64,000 nt of DNA. It comes from Georhizobium profundi (lineage in GTDB: Bacteria > Pseudomonadota > Alphaproteobacteria > Rhizobiales > Rhizobiaceae). The DNA lies in NCBI RefSeq assembly GCF_003952725.1, contig NZ_CP032509.1, positions 496,001-560,000 on the forward strand, written 5' to 3'. Positions 39,382 through 48,420 of the stretch are shown one piece after another. The translations under genes and the position numbers were made by a program. Positions within the stretch are counted from its first letter, which is position 1. Every line of letters starts with the position of its first letter. The notes under the pieces were generated by a model, which was not told the DNA's origin, made no database searches, and worked only from the letters and a program-made list of their open reading frames with translations.

Positions 39382-39906
39382 ATGGCCGAGGAAACAAAGA
39401 ATTCCGATGGAGCCGCAGCACCAGCGGCAGCCGACAAGGCAAACGGCGCAACGCCGACCTTGAACGTGGTTTCGCAGTACATGAAGGACCTTTCCTTCGA
39501 AAATCCGTCCGCGCCGCGCAATGCGGGTCAGCGCGGCAAGGCGCCGTCCATCAACATCAATGTCAACGTCAACGCCAATCCGCTCTCGGAAACCGAGTAT
39601 GACGTCGTGCTAACGCTGAATGCGACGGCAAAGGATGGCGACACGGTCGTCTTCAACGCCGAACTCGTCTATGGCGGCATCTTCCGCCTGCAGGGCTTCG
39701 CCAAGGAGCACATGTTGCCGCTGCTCTTCATCGAGTGCCCGCGCATGCTGTTCCCGTTCGCCCGCCAGATCATTGCGGACGCAACGCGCAATGGTGGTTT
39801 CCCGCCGCTGATGATCGACCCGATCGATTTCGCGCAGATGTTCCAGCAGCGTATGGCCGCCGAGCGGACCCGTGCGGCGAGCGCTCCGGCGCCTCAGGTT
39901 AACTGA
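39382..39906 (+). CDS. secB: Protein-export chaperone SecB
   Basis: Tetrameric chaperone that keeps presecretory proteins unfolded and hands them to SecA. 174 residues; the core from [18 protein letters not shown] to [15 protein letters not shown] matches the family. An Ala-rich N-terminal extension of about 25 residues is present. GGGGAAG precedes the ATG. Converges with dnaQ across a symmetrical hairpin. Confidence 0.97.
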   Translation: MAEETKNSDGAAAPAAADKANGATPTLNVVSQYMKDLSFENPSAPRNAGQRGKAPSININVNVNANPLSETEYDVVLTLNATAKDGDTVVFNAELVYGGIFRLQGFAKEHMLPLLFIECPRMLFPFARQIIADATRNGGFPPLMIDPIDFAQMFQQRMAAERTRAASAPAPQVN

Positions 39907-39920
39907 CCGCAACGATGATC

Positions 39921-39953
39921 AGCCTTCCCCGATCGGCCTGATGGGGGAAGGCT
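39921..39953. terminator. Hairpin between convergent secB and dnaQ
   Basis: AGCCTTCCCC (39921-39930) pairs with GGGGAAGGCT (39944-39953), 14 nt after the secB stop. No long T-run follows on either strand, so it is a probable but not certain bidirectional terminator. Confidence 0.6.
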
Positions 39954-39978
39954 TTCAGACTGATTTCCGGAACACAAT

Positions 39979-40674
39979 CTATCGCAGAACGCGCCACAAC
40001 GCGTTCTTGCCGAGCCTTTCGACCAGGCGTGCATGCGCTGCCTGCTCCATCTCTGTCAGCCGTGACGGCAGCGGGCGCTCGCGCACCATGACGGAGATGT
40101 CGATCTCGACGGATCTCCCTCCACCATTGTTGCCAAACTCGATTTCCAGACCAAGCGCCGTCTGACGGCCGCCGATCATCTCGATATAGACTTCGGCCAG
40201 GAGCTCAGCGTCGAGCAATGCGCCGTGCTTGGTGCGGTGGCCGTTGTCGATGTTGTAGCGCCGGCACAGTGCATCCAGCGAGTTCGGACCCATCGGATGG
40301 CGTCGGCGCGCGAGCACCAGCGTATCGAGGATCTGTTCGCGCCCGATGGGAGCGATCCCGATGCGCTCGAATTCGGCGTTGATGAAGCTGATGTCGAATG
40401 TCGCGTTGTGGGCGATCAGCGTCGCATCGCCGAAGAATTCCTGCAGTTCACCCGCGATCTGGGCGAAAGTCGGTTTGCCCGCCAGGAATTCGTCGGTGAT
40501 CCCGTGCACCTGCAGCGCATCCGGATGGACGGGGCGTCCCTGCGCATTTATGTAGACGTGGAAACTCCGGCCTGTCGGAAAATGGTCGATGAGCTCGAGA
40601 CATCCGATCTCGATGATGCGATCGAGCCTGAAATCGAGGCCGGTCGTTTCCGTATCGAAAATGATCTCGCGCAT
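39979..40674 (-). CDS. dnaQ: DNA polymerase III epsilon subunit (proofreading exonuclease) DnaQ
   Basis: 231 residues from the ATG at 40674 (MREIIFDTETTGLD); an ATG four codons upstream is possible. DEDDh exonuclease motifs are visible: DTETTG, LIAHNATFDISF and the HGALLDAELLA with the catalytic His-Asp. It proofreads within the Pol III core. Last gene of the ppsR-maf-aroE-coaE-dnaQ series, 19 nt after coaE. Confidence 0.96.
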   Translation of the reverse strand: MREIIFDTETTGLDFRLDRIIEIGCLELIDHFPTGRSFHVYINAQGRPVHPDALQVHGITDEFLAGKPTFAQIAGELQEFFGDATLIAHNATFDISFINAEFERIGIAPIGREQILDTLVLARRRHPMGPNSLDALCRRYNIDNGHRTKHGALLDAELLAEVYIEMIGGRQTALGLEIEFGNNGGGRSVEIDISVMVRERPLPSRLTEMEQAAHARLVERLGKNALWRVLR

Positions 40675-40693
40675 CACGCTCTCCATCCGCGTC

Positions 40694-41287
40694 TCATGCG
40701 GGTTGTCCGGTCAGTTCAAGAATGATCGCCTCGACCCGCTGCTCCGTCGCGGCCAGGCCTTCGCCGGTCTCGATGATGAAATCGGCACGGGCGCGCTTTT
40801 CGGCATCCGGCACCTGCCGCGCGAGAATAGAGGCGAACTTCTCCTCCGTCATGCCGGGCCGGGCCATGACGCGCGCCTTTTGCACATCTTCCGGACAGGA
40901 CACCACGGCAATGCGATCGACATCAGCATCGCCGCCACTTTCGAAGAGCAGCGGCACATCCAGAAGGACGAGCGAATGGCCCGCGGCTTTCTGCTCGCTG
41001 AGAAACGCTTCCCGCTCGCGTCGGACAAGCGGATGGACGATCGCTTCCAGTTTTTGCAGCGCCTCGCGGTTGCCGAGAACCTTCTGCGCCAGGACAGTCC
41101 TGTCGATGACCCCGTCAGCGCTCGTTATGCCTGGGAACGCGGCTTCCAGCATGGGCACGGCCTGGCCGGCATAAAGCTCGTGAACGACAGCGTCGGAATC
41201 GAAGACAGGTACGCCGCGTGCGGCAAACATTGCCGCGGTCGTCGATTTCCCCATGCCGATCGAGCCTGTTAGACCCAGCTTGATCAA
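40694..41287 (-). CDS. coaE: Dephospho-CoA kinase CoaE
   Basis: Last step of coenzyme A synthesis. 197 residues. P-loop GSIGMGKST at about residues 8-16, then [11 protein letters not shown] and the [10 protein letters not shown] lid region. Starts at TTG, whose TTGA overlaps the aroE stop. Between aroE and dnaQ, an order widely conserved in alphaproteobacteria. Confidence 0.96.
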   Translation of the reverse strand: MIKLGLTGSIGMGKSTTAAMFAARGVPVFDSDAVVHELYAGQAVPMLEAAFPGITSADGVIDRTVLAQKVLGNREALQKLEAIVHPLVRREREAFLSEQKAAGHSLVLLDVPLLFESGGDADVDRIAVVSCPEDVQKARVMARPGMTEEKFASILARQVPDAEKRARADFIIETGEGLAATEQRVEAIILELTGQPA

Positions 41288-42129
41288 TGTTTCGACTCCA
41301 GATCTGCGATCACCAGATCCCGGACCTCTTCGGTCACGTCGGGGCGCAGTCCGAACCAGCGTTCAAAGCCCGGAACAGCCTGGTGCAGCAGCATGCCGAG
41401 CCCATCGACGATCGGCAGTCCCTGGGCTTTCGCCTCCTTCAGAAACGGCGTCATCAGCGGCGCATAGACGATATCGGTGACCACGGCGCCGGGACGCATG
41501 CTGGTGAAATCAATGGATGGGACGTCCGAACCGTCGAGACCCAGAGCGCTGGTGTTGACGAAAAAATCCGCGCTCCGGACGAGCGAGGAAAGCTCTTCCA
41601 TCCCGTGGGCAGCTGCTTCGGGACCGAACAGGCCAGCGATCTCCCTTGCCCTTTCGACCGTGCGGTTGACGATATCGACCCGGTCGAACCCGCGTTCGAC
41701 CAGCGCGTCGATCACCGCGCGACTTGCGCCGCCCGCGCCGAGCACCACGGCTCGCTCACCGCGATCCCAGCCCGGCGCGCGCTGATCGAGATTTGCCAGA
41801 AACCCATAACCGTCGGTGTTCGTGAGATGCAGGCGCCCATCGACGCGCCAGAGCGTGTTTCCGGCACCGAGCCGTGCCGCGACCGGATCGATCTCATCGG
41901 CACCCCGCATGGCGGCTTCCTTGTGGGGCATCGTCACATTGCCGCCGACGAAACCCGCTTCGCCGCTTCGCAAGCGGTCCAGGAATCCCGAGAAATCATG
42001 CTGAGCGACGTCGAGCGCTTCATAGGAGCCGGCGATGCCATGCTTCTTGAGCCAGTGGCCATGGATGATCGGCGAGCGGGAATGCCCGATCGGGTGTCCG
42101 ACGACGAAGGCGGCAGGCGGCGTGGTCAT
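41284..42129 (-). CDS. aroE: Shikimate 5-dehydrogenase AroE
   Basis: NADP-dependent reduction of 3-dehydroshikimate in the aromatic amino acid pathway. 281 residues. The substrate-binding SRSPIIHG, the catalytic Lys in [10 protein letters not shown], the TNTDGYGF Asp and the nucleotide-binding GAGGASRAV are all present. Overlaps maf (ATGA) upstream and coaE downstream. Confidence 0.97.
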   Translation of the reverse strand: MTTPPAAFVVGHPIGHSRSPIIHGHWLKKHGIAGSYEALDVAQHDFSGFLDRLRSGEAGFVGGNVTMPHKEAAMRGADEIDPVAARLGAGNTLWRVDGRLHLTNTDGYGFLANLDQRAPGWDRGERAVVLGAGGASRAVIDALVERGFDRVDIVNRTVERAREIAGLFGPEAAAHGMEELSSLVRSADFFVNTSALGLDGSDVPSIDFTSMRPGAVVTDIVYAPLMTPFLKEAKAQGLPIVDGLGMLLHQAVPGFERWFGLRPDVTEEVRDLVIADLESKH

Positions 42130-42725
42130 CCGTCGATCGCCCCGACCCGGCGCAGCTCTGCCAGAAGCGGCAGCAAGGGTAAACCGACGATGGTGAAGTA
42201 ATCACCCTCGATCTTTTCGAAGAGCTGGATGCCCCTGCCCTCCAGCTGATAGGCGCCGACGCTTTTCAAAGCGATATCGCCGACAGCAGCAAGATGCCGT
42301 CCGATGAAGCCGGGATCGAGGTCGCGCATCGTCATGGCTGCCGTCGACATATGACGCCACACCGCCTCGCCATCTCGCGCCAGCACAATCGCGGAATTCA
42401 AGAAGTGCGTCTTGCCGGAGAGTTTCAGCAGATGCCGGCGCGCCCCCTCCATGTCGTCGGGCTTGTGAAAGACTTCATCGCCCAGCGACAAGGTCTGGTC
42501 GGAACCGATGACCCATGCGCTCGGCGAACGCTCGCTCACATCTACGGCCTTGGCTTCGGCAAGCACCAGTGCGACATCTTCCGGCGACGCACCGCTATCG
42601 GCAAGTGGCGCTTCCAGCGCGCGCTCATCGACCTCGGCAGGCTTGATATCGAAAGTAACGCCGGCGTTTTCCAGCAATTGGCGGCGAAATGGGCTCGAAG
42701 ACGCCAGAATTATGGGTGCAGCCAT
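42126..42725 (-). CDS. maf: Maf-family nucleoside triphosphate pyrophosphatase
   Basis: 199 residues. N-terminal signature [17 protein letters not shown], then [15 protein letters not shown] and the C-terminal [16 protein letters not shown]. Maf proteins hydrolyse non-canonical or pyrimidine NTPs and can affect division. The subclass (dTTP/UTP or m7GTP) is not decided here. Overlaps aroE by 4 nt; 39 nt after ppsR. Confidence 0.93.
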   Translation of the reverse strand: MAAPIILASSSPFRRQLLENAGVTFDIKPAEVDERALEAPLADSGASPEDVALVLAEAKAVDVSERSPSAWVIGSDQTLSLGDEVFHKPDDMEGARRHLLKLSGKTHFLNSAIVLARDGEAVWRHMSTAAMTMRDLDPGFIGRHLAAVGDIALKSVGAYQLEGRGIQLFEKIEGDYFTIVGLPLLPLLAELRRVGAIDG

Positions 42726-42764
42726 GGCCGAGACAATCCTTGCAAATGATCGATGGTTCGAGCG

Positions 42765-43586
42765 CTAACGCGCCTTGCCGCGCAAGGCAAGAATCGCGGC
42801 GGCCGTCTCCTCGATCGACTTTCGAGTCACGTCGATCATCGGCCAGTTCCTGCGCAGGCAAAGGGAGCGGGCGTGTTTCAGTTCTTCGGCGATCGTCGCG
42901 CGGTCGGTGTATATTTCTGAGTTGTATCCTTGCGCGTTGCCGAGCATGCGGTTTAGCCGCACCTGCGCGATGCGTTCGGTGGACGCAATGAGCCCGACGA
43001 TCAGCGGCTTGCGCGCCTGGTCGAGCGCCGGCGGCAAGGGATTGCCCGGCACGATCGGGAAGTTGGCGGTTTTCACGCCGCGGTTGGCCAAATAGATGCT
43101 CGTCGGCGTTTTGGACGTGCGGCTGATCCCCACGAGAACCACATCGGCTTCTTCGTAATCGGTGATGATCTGACCGTCGTCATGATCCATCGTGTAGTTC
43201 AGCGCATCGATCCGGCGAAAATATTCCGCGTTCATCACATGCTGGGCACCGACGCGGCGCCGCGACGGAGCTCCCAGATAGGACTGGAACACCGTCATGA
43301 TCGGCTCGAGCACGGAAACGCTCGGAACGCCCATTTCCCGGCACCTTGTGTCGATCATGGAGGACAGGTCCTGATCGACGATCGTGTAGAGCACGATGCC
43401 CGGCGCACCATCGATCGCGTCAAGCACAGCACCCAGCTGCTTGCGGTTCCGAATCAGCGGATAAACGTGCTCCAGCACCTGAGCGTCCTGGAACTGCGCA
43501 GACGCAGCTCTGCCGGCCGCCATTAGGGTTTCACCGGTCGAGTCCGAAATCAGATGGAGGTGAAAGTAATTTTTCGGCTGATCCAC
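42765..43586 (-). CDS. ppsR: PEP synthase regulatory protein-type kinase/pyrophosphorylase (DUF299)
   Basis: 273 residues from a GTG at 43586, chosen because [10 protein letters not shown] aligns residue for residue with the start of rhizobial homologues; the frame stays open to 43757. The P-loop [11 protein letters not shown] and the N-terminal LISDSTGET are family hallmarks. The family uses ADP to phosphorylate and phosphate to dephosphorylate PEP synthase or pyruvate phosphate dikinase; which one here is unknown. It borders the candidate replication origin. Confidence 0.92.
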   Translation of the reverse strand: MDQPKNYFHLHLISDSTGETLMAAGRAASAQFQDAQVLEHVYPLIRNRKQLGAVLDAIDGAPGIVLYTIVDQDLSSMIDTRCREMGVPSVSVLEPIMTVFQSYLGAPSRRRVGAQHVMNAEYFRRIDALNYTMDHDDGQIITDYEEADVVLVGISRTSKTPTSIYLANRGVKTANFPIVPGNPLPPALDQARKPLIVGLIASTERIAQVRLNRMLGNAQGYNSEIYTDRATIAEELKHARSLCLRRNWPMIDVTRKSIEETAAAILALRGKAR

Positions 43587-43987
43587 ACGATTCACTGAGG
43601 GCTGTTGATGACTGTTGATGACTTTCGGAATGATGATCGCGGTGTTCTCAGGCCGGTATGAACTGCCGACTTGTCCACAATGAGCACTGCGGGGACGGCC
43701 TTTCACGGTCAATGTCACGCTGCGGGGAATCGGGGGACGCGTCAACACACCATCCACAGCTTAACCAAAAGGGATCAAGGCTGTGTTTCGCCGCAAAATG
43801 CTGAAATGTCATCGCTTTTTGGGGTGTCCACATTGCAAAGCGAATCAAGTGATTCCAGTGTGCGGCACAGATGGCTTCCACGCTTCTTGTGGAGAAGATG
43901 TTGACCAAAACTAATCCCTGGAACACACCGACTCTAAGAAGAAGAATCCATTTCAAAGAATCCTTTATTTAAGGAAGAGGAGACGCC
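43566..43987. other. Candidate chromosomal replication origin (oriC) between ppsR and hemE
   Basis: A 400-nt gene-free stretch upstream of hemE, the position of the origin in Caulobacter and several rhizobia. DnaA-box-like 9-mers: TTGTCCACA (43671-43679), TGATCCACA (43579-43587) and, on the minus strand, TTCTCCACA (43888-43896), each one base from TTATCCACA; weaker ones lie near 43750 and 43824. Seven GANTC sites start at 43589, 43727, 43842, 43851, 43930, 43944 and 43958, against about 1.6 expected by chance. A CtrA-like TTAACC is at 43761-43766. Genes diverge from it. Confidence 0.72.
43602..43621. repeat. Tandem 10-bp repeat in the candidate origin
   Basis: CTGTTGATGA occurs twice in perfect head-to-tail array, just inside the ppsR edge of the gene-free region. 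It could be an iteron-like element or chance. Confidence 0.6.
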
Positions 43988-45013
43988 GTGACCGACCGAA
44001 AGGTGCTGCGCGTTCTGGCAGGAGAGACTATCAGCCCACCGCCGATCTGGCTGATGAGACAAGCGGGACGCTATCTTCCGGAATATCGGGAGACACGGCT
44101 GAAGGCGGGAAGCTTCCTCGATCTTTGCTACACGCCCGAATACGCTGTCGAAGTGACGCTGCAGCCGATCAGGCGGTACGCATTCGATGCTGCGATCCTG
44201 TTCTCGGACATTCTCGTCATTCCCGATGCCTTGAAACGTGGTGTGCGCTTTGAAGAAGGGCGAGGGCCCTTGATGGAGCCGATCGATGCCGATGGCATTG
44301 CCGCGCTTACTCCGGAAGGCGTGATCGACCACCTGGCCCCGGTATTCGAAACGGTACGGCGTTTGAGAGCCGAGTTGCCGGCCGAGACGACCCTGCTCGG
44401 TTTCTGCGGTGCGCCTTGGACGGTTGCGACCTACATGATCGCGGGGCATGGAACGCCTGACCAGGCACCGGCACGATTGTTCGCCTACCGCGAACCTGCC
44501 GCATTCGCGCGACTTCTGGACCTGCTGGCCGACATATCTGCCGACTATCTGTGTGCACAGATCGAAGCTGGCGCCGACGCGGTTCAGATCTTCGACTCCT
44601 GGGCCGGTGTTCTGGGAGAAGCCGAATTCGAAGCCTTTGCGGCTCGCCCCGTCCGCCGCATCGTCGACCAAGTTCGGGCACGTCATCCGCAGGCGCGTAT
44701 CATCGCTTTCGCAAAAGGTGCCGGCGCCCTTCTGGAGGGTTACCGCAAGCGCACCGATGCGGACGCGATCGGTCTCGACTGGTCGGTGCCGCTGTCTTTC
44801 GCCAAGCGGCTTCAGGAAGAAGGTCCGGTTCAGGGCAATCTCGATCCGATGCGCGTCGTTGCGGGCGGGAAGGCTCTGGATGAGGGGATCGATGCCATTC
44901 TCGATGTTCTCGGCAATGGGCCGCTGATCTTCAATCTCGGTCATGGCATCACGCCGCAGGCCGATCCTGCACATGTGACGCAGCTGGTGGAGCGGGTGCG
45001 TGGTCGGACCTGA
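43988..45013 (+). CDS. hemE: Uroporphyrinogen decarboxylase HemE
   Basis: Decarboxylates uroporphyrinogen III to coproporphyrinogen III in haem synthesis. 341 residues with a GTG start behind a strong AGGAAGAGGAG. The N-terminal signature [19 protein letters not shown] carries the catalytic arginines, and the catalytic Asp is in [13 protein letters not shown]. Its end overlaps hemJ by 14 nt. First gene rightward of the candidate origin. Confidence 0.97.
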   Translation: MTDRKVLRVLAGETISPPPIWLMRQAGRYLPEYRETRLKAGSFLDLCYTPEYAVEVTLQPIRRYAFDAAILFSDILVIPDALKRGVRFEEGRGPLMEPIDADGIAALTPEGVIDHLAPVFETVRRLRAELPAETTLLGFCGAPWTVATYMIAGHGTPDQAPARLFAYREPAAFARLLDLLADISADYLCAQIEAGADAVQIFDSWAGVLGEAEFEAFAARPVRRIVDQVRARHPQARIIAFAKGAGALLEGYRKRTDADAIGLDWSVPLSFAKRLQEEGPVQGNLDPMRVVAGGKALDEGIDAILDVLGNGPLIFNLGHGITPQADPAHVTQLVERVRGRT

Positions 45014-45539
45014 GGCTTCAGCCGCCGCCGGTCGTAAAGCGCGCCGCAGAGCCTACACGGCCATCGCTGTGCTTCTTTTGAGCGTGGTTCTCGTCTTCTG
45101 GTGGCGGCCGGCCAGTCTCGATCTCTGGATCAAGGCGGCGCATGTGGTGGCGGTAATATCCTGGATGGCCGGGCTGCTCTATCTGCCGCGGCTCTTCATC
45201 TACCATACCGATGCCGAGATCGGATCTGTCCAGTCGGAAACCTTCAAGATCATGGAGGAGCGGCTTCTCAAGGTGATCATGCGTCCTGCGATGATGATCT
45301 CCTGGGTGCTTGGGCTGTGGCTTGCCTATTCAAGCTTCGCCTTCTCGGGTGGATGGTTGTGGGCGAAGATTGCCGCGGTCGTCGCACTGACTGCCATTCA
45401 CGTTCGCTTCCTCAAGGCCTGGAAGAGCTTTGCTGCCGACCGACGGGAACACACGGCACGCTATTGGCGGATCATGAACGAGGGCCCGACGCTCCTGATG
45501 ATCGCCATCGTCATTCTCGTAATCGTGAAGCCTTTCTAA
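45000..45539 (+). CDS. hemJ: HemJ-type protoporphyrinogen IX oxidase
   Basis: 179 residues with four hydrophobic segments (about 20-36, 45-66, 95-115, 160-177). HemJ's conserved residues are seen in [25 protein letters not shown] (H48) and in the later KAWKSFA region. HemJ oxidises protoporphyrinogen to protoporphyrin in bacteria that lack HemG and HemY. The GTG start overlaps hemE, so the two haem-pathway genes are translationally linked. Confidence 0.94.
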   Translation: MVGPEASAAAGRKARRRAYTAIAVLLLSVVLVFWWRPASLDLWIKAAHVVAVISWMAGLLYLPRLFIYHTDAEIGSVQSETFKIMEERLLKVIMRPAMMISWVLGLWLAYSSFAFSGGWLWAKIAAVVALTAIHVRFLKAWKSFAADRREHTARYWRIMNEGPTLLMIAIVILVIVKPF

Positions 45540-45760
45540 GCCTCAAGAGCGGTTTCCGAGCTTCCCATTCGCGTCTCAATTGACGTGCGGCGACAAGCCG
45601 CTTGCGTGGGGGCAGGGGAATCGCTATTTTCGCGTCAACTTCTCCTCGGCATCGCGTTGACGTCCCCGGCGACAGGCTCCACGGAGCGCACACGCCTCTT
45701 CATTCCCGACGCGCCGCCCCCTCCATCATTTTTTAGTTTTCCAGTCATCCCGGATACTCC
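45540..45760. promoter_or_regulatory. rho leader region
   Basis: 221 nt before rho. No ORF is supported. The last 50 nt are C/T-rich (CCGCCCCCTCC followed by ATTTTTTAG), the kind of C-rich, poorly structured leader that would suit Rho autoregulation. No clear terminator follows hemJ. Confidence 0.35.
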
Positions 45761-47026
45761 ATGCAAGAAATGAAGCTGCAAGAGCTCAAGAGCAAATCAC
45801 CGACCGATCTTCTCGCTTTCGCGGAAACGCATGAAGTCGAGAACGCGAACGTCATGCGCAAGCAGGAGCTGATGTTCGCCATCCTGAAGAAGCTTGCGGC
45901 GCAGGATGTCGAGATCATCGGCCAGGGTGTGGTCGAGGTTCTGCAGGACGGGTTCGGCTTCTTGCGCTCGGCCAACGCCAATTATTTGCCCGGTCCGGAC
46001 GACATCTATATTTCGCCCTCGCAGCTGCGTCGCTTCGCGCTCAAGACCGGCGATACGGTAGAAGGGCCGATCCGTGGACCCAAAGAAGGCGAGCGCTATT
46101 TCGCGCTGCTCAAGGTCAACACGATCAATTTCGAGGATCCCGAAAAGATCCGCCACAAGATCCACTTCGACAATCTGACGCCGCTTTATCCCGACGAGCG
46201 GTTCAAGATGGAGCTCGATGTTCCGACCTCGAAGGATCTGTCGCCGCGCGTGATCGATCTCGTCGCGCCGCTCGGCAAGGGCCAGCGCGGGTTGATCGTT
46301 GCGCCGCCGCGCACGGGTAAGACCGTGCTTCTGCAGAACATCGCACATTCGATCACGGCCAACCATCCCGAATGCTACCTGATCGTTCTCCTGATCGACG
46401 AGCGGCCGGAAGAAGTGACCGACATGCAGCGCTCGGTGAAGGGTGAAGTCGTTTCGTCAACCTTTGACGAGCCGGCAACCCGCCACGTGCAAGTGGCTGA
46501 AATGGTTATTGAAAAGGCCAAGCGCCTCGTAGAGCATGGGCGCGATGTCGTCATTCTGCTCGATTCGATCACGCGCCTTGGCCGTGCCTACAACACCGTC
46601 GTTCCGTCCTCGGGCAAGGTGTTGACCGGTGGTGTGGACGCGAACGCCCTCCAGCGGCCGAAGCGCTTCTTCGGCGCCGCCCGTAACATCGAGGAGGGCG
46701 GGTCGCTCACGATCATCGCCACTGCGCTGATCGACACCGGCAGCCGCATGGACGAAGTGATCTTCGAAGAGTTCAAGGGCACCGGTAACTCGGAAATTGT
46801 TCTGGACCGCAAGGTGGCCGACAAGCGCATCTACCCGTCCATGGATATCCTGAAGTCCGGTACGCGTAAGGAAGACCTCCTTGTGTCGCGCCAAGACCTC
46901 CAGAAGATCTTCGTGCTTCGCCGTATCCTGGCCCCTATGGGCACGACGGATGCGATCGAGTTCCTGATCGACAAGTTGAAGCAGACTAAGAACAACGCGG
47001 ACTTCTTCGATTCCATGAACACGTAG
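45761..47026 (+). CDS. rho: Transcription termination factor Rho
   Basis: Hexameric RNA-dependent ATPase that ends transcription of untranslated RNA. 421 residues, normal length. The Rho_N helical domain (residues 1-45) is followed by the OB-fold RNA-binding segment [13 protein letters not shown], Walker [10 protein letters not shown] (K187) and the Q/R-loop region around [11 protein letters not shown]. No insertion domain. Same direction as mnmE, 42 nt upstream of it. Confidence 0.98.
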   Translation: MQEMKLQELKSKSPTDLLAFAETHEVENANVMRKQELMFAILKKLAAQDVEIIGQGVVEVLQDGFGFLRSANANYLPGPDDIYISPSQLRRFALKTGDTVEGPIRGPKEGERYFALLKVNTINFEDPEKIRHKIHFDNLTPLYPDERFKMELDVPTSKDLSPRVIDLVAPLGKGQRGLIVAPPRTGKTVLLQNIAHSITANHPECYLIVLLIDERPEEVTDMQRSVKGEVVSSTFDEPATRHVQVAEMVIEKAKRLVEHGRDVVILLDSITRLGRAYNTVVPSSGKVLTGGVDANALQRPKRFFGAARNIEEGGSLTIIATALIDTGSRMDEVIFEEFKGTGNSEIVLDRKVADKRIYPSMDILKSGTRKEDLLVSRQDLQKIFVLRRILAPMGTTDAIEFLIDKLKQTKNNADFFDSMNT

Positions 47027-47068
47027 TCGGCTTACGTCCGATACGCGCTTGGCGATGTGGAGCGGTAA

Positions 47069-48385
47069 TTGACCGATCCCACCACAGACACGATCGTAGC
47101 TTTGGCGAGCGGCGCACTCCCCGCGGGTGTCGCCGTTCTTCGCGTTTCAGGACCACATGTTCGATTCGTTCTCGAAACGATGTGTGGTGGCGTGCCCGAG
47201 CCGCGAATTGCCCATCTTCGATCGATTCGGAACCGAAACGGAGAGCTCCTGGACAAGGGCATCGTTCTACATTTCCAAGGGCCTAAGTCCTTTACTGGTG
47301 AGGACTGCGCCGAATTTCAGGTCCATGGAGGAAGGGCAATTGTTTCTGCAATTCTGGCGGAATTGGCTAGTCTCCCGAGAGTTCGTCTCGCGGAACCGGG
47401 CGAGTTCACCCGTCGGGCATTTGAAAACGGCAGGATGGACCTCACTGAAGCCGAGGGCCTCGCCGATCTCATTGCGGCGCAGACGGAAATGCAGCGGCGC
47501 CTTGCCGTTACTCAATCTGAAGGGGGCCTGACGCGGCTTTATGCTGGCTGGGCGCGTCGACTCCTGCATGCGCGAGCGTTGGTTGAGGCCGATCTTGATT
47601 TTGCCGACGAGGACGACGTCCCTGGATCAGTTGCGGATCGCGTCTGGAGCGACATGGCGGAACTTCGTGTTGAGATGGAGCGCCACCTCGCAGAAGCCAG
47701 CATTGGCGAACGCATTCGCGATGGTTTTAAGGTTGTGATCGTCGGCCCACCGAACGTAGGGAAATCAAGCTTGCTGAACGCGTTGGCGGCGCGTGATGTC
47801 GCAATCGTGTCTTCCGAGGCGGGAACAACGCGCGATCTCATTTCTGTTGATGTCGATTTGGGCGGATACGCCGCGACGATTACCGACACGGCGGGTATCA
47901 GAGAGACAGATCATGGCGTCGAGCAGGAAGGCATTGCCCGCGCGCGAAGGGCCCTGGCAACGGCTGACCTTGTCTTGAACCTCTCCGATTGCGGAGTGTA
48001 TGTGACTGATGCCCCGGCAGCAGTGCCGGAAATCCGCGTCCGAACGAAATCTGACTTGAACACGGGCGTCCCTTTTCTCAGCGACGTAGCAATTTCGGTA
48101 GCTACAGGTGATGGCGTTGACGCTTTGATTGAGTTGTGTAGATCAAGACTGAGCAGCTTAGCGAATTTTTCCTCCTTTGCTCTTCCGACACGACTTCGTC
48201 ATCGACAACATCTAAGGCAGGCACTCGAGTGCCTGACTTTCGCCGTGAGCGAGTCTCACATGCCGATAGAGCTTCGGTCTGAGGAGCTTCGGCTGGCGAG
48301 TGATGCGCTCGGTCGCATCACGGGCCGTGTGGACGTGGAAGACGTGCTGGATGTCATCTTCAGCTCGTTCTGCATCGGGAAATAA
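47069..48385 (+). CDS. mnmE: tRNA uridine-5-carboxymethylaminomethyl GTPase MnmE (TrmE)
   Basis: 438 residues from a TTG with GGAG 6 nt upstream. N-terminal folate-binding domain, helical domain and inserted G domain: GPPNVGKSS, GTTRD and DTAGIRET. The C-terminal tetrapeptide CIGK provides the Cys essential for modification. With MnmG it makes cmnm5U34 in tRNA wobble positions. Codon use is less GC-biased than in the flanking blocks. Confidence 0.97.
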   Translation: MTDPTTDTIVALASGALPAGVAVLRVSGPHVRFVLETMCGGVPEPRIAHLRSIRNRNGELLDKGIVLHFQGPKSFTGEDCAEFQVHGGRAIVSAILAELASLPRVRLAEPGEFTRRAFENGRMDLTEAEGLADLIAAQTEMQRRLAVTQSEGGLTRLYAGWARRLLHARALVEADLDFADEDDVPGSVADRVWSDMAELRVEMERHLAEASIGERIRDGFKVVIVGPPNVGKSSLLNALAARDVAIVSSEAGTTRDLISVDVDLGGYAATITDTAGIRETDHGVEQEGIARARRALATADLVLNLSDCGVYVTDAPAAVPEIRVRTKSDLNTGVPFLSDVAISVATGDGVDALIELCRSRLSSLANFSSFALPTRLRHRQHLRQALECLTFAVSESHMPIELRSEELRLASDALGRITGRVDVEDVLDVIFSSFCIGK

Positions 48386-48388
48386 TCG

Positions 48389-48404
48389 TGACTCACGTGA
48401 AACA
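48389..48404. other. parS-like site between mnmE and mnmG
   Basis: TGACTCACGTGAAACA matches the ParB-binding consensus TGTTTCACGTGAAACA at 14 of 16 positions, with one full half-site intact. It lies 2.5 kb from parA. Confidence 0.7.
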
Positions 48405-48420
48405 CTGAGGACTGGTGGAG

